A stretch of DNA of 64,000 bases. Source: Acutalibacter sp. GTDB taxonomy: Bacteria; Bacillota; Clostridia; Oscillospirales; Acutalibacteraceae. Location: contig JAHHRN010000008.1 in assembly GCA_020025775.1 (NCBI GenBank), positions 40,469 through 104,468 on the forward strand, given 5' to 3'. Shown piece by piece: positions 7,982 to 13,857 of this stretch (positions within the stretch are counted from its first letter, which is position 1; every line of letters starts with the position of its first letter). A program made the translations under genes and the position numbers. The notes beneath the pieces were generated by a model. It saw nothing but the letters and a program-made list of their open reading frames with translations. It made no database searches and was not told where the DNA came from.

Positions 7982-8554
7982 ATGGAAAAAACAGTTTTAG
8001 TTGAAACATCTGCTCGTCACGTACACGTGACACAGGAAACCCTCGAAATCCTCTTCGGTGAGGGTTATCAGCTTACCAAGAAAAAAGACCTCTCTCAGCC
8101 CGGCCAGTTCGCTTGCGAAGAGAGAGTACAGGTTATCGGCGCAAAAAGCAGCTTCCCGGCTGTTTCCATTTTAGGTCCGGTTCGCTCTGCAAACCAGGTT
8201 GAAATTTCCGCTTCCGATGCTCGTTCCATCGGCGTTAAAGCTCCCGTTCGTGAAAGCGGCGACGTAAAGGGCAGCGGTGCTTGCAAGCTCGTTGGTCCTA
8301 AGGGCGAAGTAGAACTCGAGGAAGGCGTTATCATCGCTAAGAGACATATACATATGACTCCCGAAGATGCAGAAAAATACGGCCTTAAGGATAAGGACGT
8401 TGTTTCTGTTGAAATCAAGTCCGACGAGCGTTCTCTCGTATTCGGTGACACCATAGTTCGTGTTAGCCCGTCTTATGCACTCGCTATGCACATCGACACC
8501 GACGAATCCAACGCTGTTATGGCACCGGCAGGCACTTTCGGCGTAATTTTATAA
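7982..8554 (+). CDS. pduL: PduL-type phosphate acyltransferase
   Basis: PduL interconverts acyl-CoA and acyl phosphate. It is unrelated to Pta but does the same chemistry. The 190-residue protein has the two zinc-binding histidine motifs of the family, SARHVHVT (near residue 10) and AKRHIHMT (near residue 120), and the ILGPVRSANQVEIS block. It lacks the N-terminal encapsulation peptide typical of microcompartment versions, and no shell genes are nearby. This suggests a housekeeping role in acetate formation (acetyl-CoA to acetyl phosphate). An AAGGAGATAG site lies 8-9 bases upstream. The 54-base gap after eda is AT-rich and may hold its own promoter. Confidence 0.93.
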   Translation: MEKTVLVETSARHVHVTQETLEILFGEGYQLTKKKDLSQPGQFACEERVQVIGAKSSFPAVSILGPVRSANQVEISASDARSIGVKAPVRESGDVKGSGACKLVGPKGEVELEEGVIIAKRHIHMTPEDAEKYGLKDKDVVSVEIKSDERSLVFGDTIVRVSPSYALAMHIDTDESNAVMAPAGTFGVIL

Positions 8555-8567
8555 GCGGAGGCTTTCT

Positions 8568-9185
8568 ATGGAACAGAACAAATCCAAGGCGCAACCTATG
8601 GGGCTTGCGTTAGATGTTACCCTTACGGCGATGTTCACTGCCATTACGGCGGTGCTCTCGCAGGTAGCTATTCCGATAGGTCCTGTGCCGATTTCTTGTT
8701 CTTTGATTGCTGTTTATCTTACAGGACTTTTGCTTTCCCCGAAGCTTGCCGTGCTTTCTCAAGTGGTTTATCTGCTGCTCGGCGCAGTGGGTGTTCCCGT
8801 GTTCGCAAACTTCGGCGCAGGCATTGCCAAGCTTGCAGGGCCGACCGGCGGCTATTTAGTCGTTTATCCGGTTTTAGCCCTCGGCATTTCTCTTGCCATG
8901 CGTCTCTATGATAAGAAAATTGCAGACAAACAGAGTAAGTCCAAAGCGGCTCTCGGAAAGCGCGTTGCTTTCTTAGCGGTCACCTTGACCTTGGCGCTTG
9001 TGCTTTGCTACGCGACCGGCACAATTTGGTTCGTGCTTTATTCGGGCGCCAGCTTCCAAAAGGCACTTTCCTTGACCGTAATCCCTTTTATTGCTGGCGA
9101 TATTGTAAAAATCATCCTTTGCGTGATTTTAACAATATCCTTGCGCCCTTTATTTTTAAAAACCGTAAAAAAGCATAGACCTTAA
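8568..9185 (+). CDS. bioY: biotin transporter substrate-binding subunit
   Basis: BioY is the integral-membrane S-component that captures biotin for an energy-coupling-factor transporter. The 205-residue protein has about six hydrophobic helices and the family motifs AIPIGPVPISCS (after the first helix), LLLGAVGVPVFANF and GPTGGYLVVYP. The energising ATPases (EcfAA'T) are not in the window, so it probably uses the shared ECF module. It starts 13 bases after pduL with a GCGGAGG site. The stop codon lies inside the loop of the following terminator. Confidence 0.94.
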   Translation: MEQNKSKAQPMGLALDVTLTAMFTAITAVLSQVAIPIGPVPISCSLIAVYLTGLLLSPKLAVLSQVVYLLLGAVGVPVFANFGAGIAKLAGPTGGYLVVYPVLALGISLAMRLYDKKIADKQSKSKAALGKRVAFLAVTLTLALVLCYATGTIWFVLYSGASFQKALSLTVIPFIAGDIVKIILCVILTISLRPLFLKTVKKHRP

Positions 9186-9202
9186 TGGTCTATGCTTTTT
9201 TT
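9166..9202 (+). terminator. terminator overlapping the bioY stop codon
   Basis: An 11-bp perfect stem (9171-9181 with 9187-9197) has a 5-base loop containing the bioY TAA and is followed by a T run. The A run upstream makes it able to end transcription from both sides. Confidence 0.9.
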
Positions 9203-9223
9203 ACAAAAGAGAGGAGAAACGTT

Positions 9224-9884
9224 TTGCAGAATACAATCTCCGTGCAACGAGGTGTGTTTACAGACGGACAGAGGGATTATCCTTATAGAAAATTCCTATT
9301 ATTCCAATTTGGGAATTCCCTATTCCGCCGAAAAGCCGGCAGGGGAAGCACAGGTAGCATTCGCACCGCACGGCTATGATATTTGGGTGGATTCTCCGCT
9401 GTACGATTATGCGAATAACAACCGCGTGTATTCGATTTTCCGCGAGCACAGCCGTTCGCAGAAGCGATTGCAGACACCCGTTTTGGTCGGCGAATACGGC
9501 GGCGGTTCGAACGGCACAAAATGGCTTTGGCATTTGGATTTTCTGCTCGATTATTTCAACTCGCAGAAATGGAGCAGTACCTACTGGGTATTTTCCAATA
9601 AACTTTTTTTCGAGCCTCTGCGTTCGCACTTGTCCAGACCCTATCCGCAGGCGGTCTGCGGCGAACTTCTTTCCTTTCGGCAGGATAGAATCGAGGACAG
9701 CTTAACCCTGCAATTTTCGACAAAAGAAAGCTTTACACATACAAATACCGAAATTTTCCTCCACAAGCCGCCAAAACGCGTGATTTGTGATGCTCCCTAC
9801 CGTTTAGAGCCTTCCAGCGAAAACACCGCTATGCTCTATATAAAGCCGATTTTGGGTGAACATAAAGTGAAAGTTTGTTTTTAA
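9224..9884 (+). pseudogene. collapsed GH5-type glycosidase (endoglycosylceramidase-like) with internal deletion
   Basis: Both ends of a family-5 glycosidase remain but the middle is gone. The start is a TTG at 9224, seven bases after GAGGAG. It reads about 15 codons (LQNTISVQRGVFTDGQR) that resemble the N-terminus of endoglycosylceramidase-like GH5 proteins. Near 9265 the homologous reading shifts to another frame and jumps to the C-terminal half: IENSYYSNLGIPYS, the APHGYD strand, the nucleophile region LVGEYGG, and a beta-rich tail. The region that should carry the acid/base Asn-Glu-Pro is missing. An intact protein would be about twice as long. Family assignment is moderate; the inactive state is clear. 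Confidence 0.6.
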
Positions 9885-9973
9885 ACACAATAAAAAAGCT
9901 CTGCTTCCGAACCATAGAGGTTACTAAGGCAGTAATTTAGACCAACCTCGAATCGGGGATTGTAAGGCAAAAG

Positions 9974-10016
9974 AAAATACCGAAGATAGCGAACCAAATG
10001 CTGTCTTCGGTATTTT
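9974..10016. terminator. 17-bp hairpin after the GH5 remnant
   Basis: Arms 9974-9990 and 10000-10016 pair over 17 bp with one G-U pair and a 9-base loop. The 3' arm ends in five T residues. It is a strong, probably bidirectional terminator between the GH5 remnant and tnpV. Confidence 0.8.
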
Positions 10017-10108
10017 TGCTTTATTATAGCTTTCAAATTCGCACATTCGTATTTACAGAGATTTTCTTGTAAAATGAAAGTACAATCAAATTACAGGAGG
10101 TCAAGACT

Positions 10109-10459
10109 ATGGAACAGATTTTATTTGAACAGAATGGCGGTACTTACCCCCAGCAAGGCGATTATTTTCTTCCGGACATCAAGTTACCCAATCAGTCGGA
10201 ATATGAAATCGGTGTATGGGGACAGCACCACAGAGATATGTATTACAGCATGCTGACACAGTGTATGCTTTATCCCCACCTTGCCGATGTGGAACAACGG
10301 GCTCAGCGAATGTTTGATGAATTGGTAGATGAAATGGCAAAACAGGAGGGAATTTCAGAAAAAATGAAAGCTGAAAATCCAATGCTCTTGATACAGATTA
10401 TGAATAATATTAGAGATAGTGTTACGGAAGTAATTAACAGCAATTTAATTTTCAATTAA
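10109..10459 (+). CDS. transposon-encoded TnpV-like protein
   Basis: This 116-residue protein resembles TnpV, a small cargo protein of clostridial Tn4451-type and related mobilisable elements. It shows FEQNGGTYPQQGDYFLPDI at the N-terminus and a helical C-terminus ending in IMNNIRDSVTEVI. The role of TnpV is unknown. It has a very good ACAGGAGG site. None of the usual partners (large serine recombinase TnpX, mobilisation proteins) is in the window, so it is an orphan left by a degraded or excised element. It lies directly before a truncated IS1182-type element. Confidence 0.75.
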   Translation: MEQILFEQNGGTYPQQGDYFLPDIKLPNQSEYEIGVWGQHHRDMYYSMLTQCMLYPHLADVEQRAQRMFDELVDEMAKQEGISEKMKAENPMLLIQIMNNIRDSVTEVINSNLIFN

Positions 10460-10471
10460 TTGTATTAAGAA

Positions 10472-10899
10472 GGGACTGTAAAAAAACTCAGCCTAAAAAG
10501 ATGGACCGCAATCCCTAAATTAGCAGAGATTGCGGTCCTTTTGTGATATAATTTACTTGCAATGAAAAAATAATTGAATTTTCCGACCCGGTATATACAT
10601 TCAATGAGGTTTTGGAGCATATTGACCTGAATCAACACCTTGCTGTTAAGGAAAGCAGGACAGGTCGCAAAAGATATGATCCGGAAATCTTACTGAAAGT
10701 TATACTTTTTGCCTTTATGGAAAACGGTTATGTTTCCACAAGGGAGATAGAAAAATTATGTAAGACAGATATCAGGTTTATGTGGCTGCTTCAGGAGGAG
10801 AAATCCCCCAGCCACATGACAATAGATAACTTTATGAATCCTTGTCTTACGGATACTGTCGCTCCAATCATAACATTCATTAGACTCTTCTTTGAACAG
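10472..10899 (+). mobile_element. truncated IS1182-type insertion sequence, left part
   Basis: The left end begins GGGACTGTAAAAAAACTC, like many IS1182-family termini. A 5' hairpin follows (GGACCGCAATC at 10503-10513 pairs with 10528-10538), as often seen just inside these elements, where it blocks read-through from outside. The transposase fragment then starts. The element breaks off before about 10900, where the last codons of a convergent gene begin, so the right two thirds, including the catalytic domain and right end, are missing. Confidence 0.72.
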
Positions 10900-10935
10900 T
10901 TAGTCTTTCATGACGTTATTTGCATCTTTGACTAG
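10552..10935 (+). pseudogene. IS1182-family transposase, N-terminal fragment
   Basis: From just after an in-frame stop at 10549-10551, this frame reads the N-terminal DNA-binding part of an IS1182/DUF772 transposase: IIEFSDPVYTFNEVLEHIDL, then RYDPEILLKVILFAFMENGYVSTREIEKLC and the SHMTIDNFM block. A full transposase is about 450-500 residues; here only about 115 belong to it. The final dozen codons are read antisense through the neighbouring minus-strand gene, so the break is close to 10899. No DDE residues remain, and the fragment cannot be active. Confidence 0.75.
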
Positions 10936-11391
10936 ATATACACTTGTTGTTATCCCATGTACTATGCAAAAAGCCAAAGCCAAAATTCCTAATATTTGAG
11001 AAACAATACAAGTACCGGCCCAACGATCTCCGCAAAACCAAGCACTAAAAAGCGTCTCTATGATATAAAATGCAGGTGGAGCCAAAATAGTTGCTCCTAA
11101 ATAATAAGTCATTTTTCCTACTTTCTTTTTGTAAGCAAAAACAATTTCAAGAGTAATAACCAACAAAACAAGTATAGAAACTATAAAAGATAGGCCAGCA
11201 GCACTCTCATAATATAGAGCATCCAGTTTGTGATATAGAGTATTGCCCCTCGCAGAAGCTGGAACTCCGAGAACACTATATGCTAGAACATAATATCTCC
11301 CCATGGTGTAATACAAAAAGGTTATAATATAAAATAAAATCAAAAAAATATAATTAATTTTCAAAAAATTTTTTCCTTTTTTCAATTTCAT
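10900..11391 (-). CDS. four-helix membrane protein of unknown function
   Basis: This 163-residue protein has four hydrophobic segments (about residues 12-32, 66-86, 98-116, 128-150), so it is a small integral membrane protein. I do not recognise it. It is the last gene of the minus-strand operon that begins at 13616 and lies only 8 bases after the 67-residue gene. Its stop codon is at the break point of the IS1182 fragment, so the C-terminus may have been shortened by the insertion or deletion event. The coding sequence looks more AT-rich than the flanking core genes. Confidence 0.7.
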   Translation of the reverse strand: MKLKKGKNFLKINYIFLILFYIITFLYYTMGRYYVLAYSVLGVPASARGNTLYHKLDALYYESAAGLSFIVSILVLLVITLEIVFAYKKKVGKMTYYLGATILAPPAFYIIETLFSAWFCGDRWAGTCIVSQILGILALAFCIVHGITTSVYLVKDANNVMKD

Positions 11392-11399
11392 TCATCTCC

Positions 11400-11603
11400 T
11401 TATTTCGTTAACGGAATGTTAGTTCGCCAAGAAATATTATAAAGATCCAGCGCAGAACTTATCACCGCTTTTCGCATAGTTGCATTGGCTGCATAATCGC
11501 ACTTCGAGGTATTACTGGCCTTGTTCTTTACCTGCGGATCAACCGGAACATAATAGCCCTCGGGCATCGGATAGAGCGGTGCTGTGTTTTGTTTCTTTTT
11601 CAT
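11400..11603 (-). CDS. small protein with the shared GYY-P-D N-terminal motif
   Basis: This 67-residue protein begins MKKKQNTAPLYPMPEGYY and then VPVDPQ. Its first 30 residues match the N-terminal cytoplasmic tail of the two larger paralogues upstream (P-x-GYY-x-P-x-D followed by a Lys-rich stretch). Unlike them it has no membrane helix and ends in a short unrelated segment. It could be a truncated paralogue or a deliberate free version of the tail. The AGGGGGA site lies 8 bases before the ATG. It is the third gene of a four-gene operon. Confidence 0.66.
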   Translation of the reverse strand: MKKKQNTAPLYPMPEGYYVPVDPQVKNKASNTSKCDYAANATMRKAVISSALDLYNISWRTNIPLTK

Positions 11604-11617
11604 TTCAAATTTCCCCC

Positions 11618-12595
11618 TTATTCGATAGCCTGTGCATCGGCGTTATCTGTTTCGGCAAAAGACTGGCTTTCTTCAAAATTCTCTCGGAAATCGGCTTCGT
11701 ATTCTGCATTAAACTTTTCTGTGCGCTCTTTGGCATCCGGCAAAATCTCCATGGAATTAAAAATGCCGTACAGCACCTGCGGGTCGCTGTGCTTTTCGCT
11801 CAGCGCAAAGGTGTATTGTGTATCCAAATCTTCTTTCAAAAATACATTAACCGTAAGTTGTGTTCGCTGGTATTCTTCATTTTCTATGTCGAACACATAG
11901 GCGAAATACGTCGGTGTTTCGATGCGGTAGACGGCTTTTGTATCGCCATGACAAATGGAGGATTTCATAATCAAAATTCCCAAGTTGATAGCGAGATTAT
12001 TTCTGTCCCACCATTTTAAAGACGTTTCATTGATAGAAAACATGGCTTCATACATATGGAAAAAAGAATCATAGGGGTCATAGCCGAATTCAGTTTTGAT
12101 AGCTTCGTGATATTTTTCTACTTTTTCAGGATCTTCGTCTGCCAAAGTCTCTTCGAAGACTGAACCATCATTCGACCAAGATGCGCTGCCTTTATTTATG
12201 AGAATGCTGACAAGCTCGTCTTCATTCATATAGCGATATCCATCGGATGGCATGAGACGATTTGAATCTTTTGGGAGAATCTGCTCACATTCTGCCGGAA
12301 TTGTCAACCGAAATGCACCGGCCTCCACGGTCTTTGTTTCTCCGGAAAGTGTAATATCTCCCTTGTCATATTCTTCGGCAAGCACGTGAACAACATCTAA
12401 TTCTTCTCCGAAGGTTTGCTGAATAAAAGCCTTTTGCATGACATTGGTGAAAACAACAAGGAGCAAAGCGCCTAAAACAAGCAGAATAACCGCCATGAGG
12501 ATGAGATTGGTTTCCTTCTTTTTCTGCACCTTTTTGTCAGCAGGTAAATAGTACCCTGCGGGAACGACATAGTTTAACTGCGGATTTTGTTTCAT
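11618..12595 (-). CDS. membrane-anchored protein with GYY-P-D cytoplasmic tail, paralogue 2
   Basis: This 325-residue protein of unrecognised family has three parts. A cytoplasmic tail of about 35 residues contains NYVVPAGYYLPADKKVQKKK. One membrane helix follows (about residues 33-55), and then a roughly 265-residue outside domain rich in acidic and aromatic residues that includes LSGETKTVEAGAFRLTIPA. The upstream gene encodes a clear paralogue with the same order and the same LSGETK-VEAG-FRLT-PA strand. The ATG at 12595 is preferred because GGGGGA, part of an upstream ATGGGGGAT, serves as its ribosome site. Confidence 0.76.
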   Translation of the reverse strand: MKQNPQLNYVVPAGYYLPADKKVQKKKETNLILMAVILLVLGALLLVVFTNVMQKAFIQQTFGEELDVVHVLAEEYDKGDITLSGETKTVEAGAFRLTIPAECEQILPKDSNRLMPSDGYRYMNEDELVSILINKGSASWSNDGSVFEETLADEDPEKVEKYHEAIKTEFGYDPYDSFFHMYEAMFSINETSLKWWDRNNLAINLGILIMKSSICHGDTKAVYRIETPTYFAYVFDIENEEYQRTQLTVNVFLKEDLDTQYTFALSEKHSDPQVLYGIFNSMEILPDAKERTEKFNAEYEADFRENFEESQSFAETDNADAQAIE

Positions 12596-12647
12596 ATTTT
12601 TATCCCCCATATGATAGAAAATAGTATATTCTCTTGCAGCAGAACAG

Positions 12648-13616
12648 CTATTCTACTGCACCCTCTACAGCTGCCTGTGCTTCGGCATTTTCTGCTTTTT
12701 GTGCTTCCATAGTTATTTCATCTGTAATTTCTTTGGCGTTCGGAAGAAGCTCTAAAGAATTGATTATGCCGAAAGCCATATTCTCGGATGCAGAATTTTC
12801 CACTTTATAGCTTATGGTACACAGATACTGCGTATCTAAATCCGTCTTGTCATAAACATAGATTTGTGCGACCTTTGCGGTTTCACCCAAAGGCATGATT
12901 TCAATAAAGGCTACATAATTGGGCTTTTCGATTTGATATACCATTTCGGTTGTATCAAAAAGCAAATACTTTTGCGTAAGAAAAAAGCTATATGTGAGCA
13001 TACTGCTTATGTTATACCGCTTGGCATCATCAGGTTTTACGGAAAGGACCGTTTTTTTGTAAAGATACCAAGAAGAAAATGGATTATAGCCCAAGGTCTT
13101 TTCAAAAGCTTTTGTATACATCGAAAAGGAAAAAAGTCCATCGGCGGGAAGACCATCTAACGCAGCGGTATCTTTATCCCTCTGCATATTATAGTTGATT
13201 TCATCCGCCTGTATTTGTATCAGCATTTTGCCGTTTTCTTTATACACGTATGCACTGCTGGACTTCGGTTCTTCCGGATTTTTCGACTGCGCGGCTTCGG
13301 CATTTGCCGGGAGGGTTAAACGGAACGGACCGGCTTCAACGACTTTGGTCTCTCCGGATAAGGTGAGATGACCCTTATCGTACGGTGTGGGGTCGAGTAA
13401 AAGAATATCCCCATAGGCTTCTGTGAGTGCTGCCATCTGTATATTCCAGAATAAGATAGGCAGCCCGATGCCGAAGAGTAATAGAGCGACTAAAAGAAGT
13501 GAGACTGCCATCAGAATAAGCTTATTGCCTGTCTTGGTTTGCGCTCTTTTGTCGGCAGGTAAATAGTACCCTGCAGGAACGACATAACTCAGCGCCGGAC
13601 TTTTTTTCTTTTTCAT
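12648..13616 (-). CDS. membrane-anchored protein with GYY-P-D cytoplasmic tail, paralogue 1
   Basis: This is the first gene of the operon and encodes 322 residues. The tail reads LSYVVPAGYYLPADKRAQTK, the helix spans about residues 30-57, and the outside domain follows with LSGETKVVEAGPFRLTLPA near its start. It is clearly paralogous to the next gene. Both have the same in-frame ATGGGGGATAAA just upstream, where the GGGGGA acts as ribosome site, so I start at 13616. A consensus promoter with an inverted repeat over its -10 (13634-13676) lies immediately upstream, so the operon is probably under tight repression. The C-terminal 20 residues are Ala/Glu-rich. Function unknown. Confidence 0.77.
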   Translation of the reverse strand: MKKKKSPALSYVVPAGYYLPADKRAQTKTGNKLILMAVSLLLVALLLFGIGLPILFWNIQMAALTEAYGDILLLDPTPYDKGHLTLSGETKVVEAGPFRLTLPANAEAAQSKNPEEPKSSSAYVYKENGKMLIQIQADEINYNMQRDKDTAALDGLPADGLFSFSMYTKAFEKTLGYNPFSSWYLYKKTVLSVKPDDAKRYNISSMLTYSFFLTQKYLLFDTTEMVYQIEKPNYVAFIEIMPLGETAKVAQIYVYDKTDLDTQYLCTISYKVENSASENMAFGIINSLELLPNAKEITDEITMEAQKAENAEAQAAVEGAVE

Positions 13617-13633
13617 AAATTTATCCCCCATAA

Positions 13634-13654
13634 TATACTTACACTATAAGTATA
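13634..13654. promoter_or_regulatory. perfect inverted repeat over the -10, candidate operator
   Basis: TATACTTA (13634-13641) and TAAGTATA (13647-13654) are perfect 8-bp arms around a 5-base spacer. The right arm contains the -10 hexamer of the minus-strand promoter, so a bound repressor would block RNA polymerase. The cognate regulator is not in the neighbourhood. Confidence 0.62.
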
Positions 13655-13676
13655 ACAGGAAAAAAGTTTTCGTCAA
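13649..13676 (-). promoter_or_regulatory. promoter of the GYY-P-D operon
   Basis: On the minus strand, -35 TTGACG (13671-13676) and -10 TATACT (13649-13654) are 16 bases apart, with TGT directly before the -10 (extended -10). Confidence 0.8.
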
Positions 13677-13783
13677 GGAAAAGCGAATGACCGAATCCAC
13701 AAACAAATTACCGAAGCTTTGGGTAAAATGTAAAGAAAGCGGTTCTGAAATTTCTGTGGACAATACTATTTTAAGAAAAGACA

Positions 13784-13823
13784 AACAAAAAAGCCTTCCC
13801 CTTTTGCAAAGGGAAGGCTTTTT
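13784..13823. terminator. bidirectional terminator downstream of ppdK
   Basis: AAGCCTTCCC (13791-13800) pairs with GGGAAGGCTT (13811-13820) around a 10-base loop. T runs follow in both orientations; the minus-strand one ends ppdK. Confidence 0.88.
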
Positions 13824-13857
13824 ATTATTGCTTATTCAAGCGAATCGGGACTGTTTC

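Noticed and set aside
9885..9975. tRNA or riboswitch between the GH5 remnant and tnpV
   Set aside because: I found no cloverleaf arms, CCA end or known riboswitch core; only the terminator hairpin further on is convincing.
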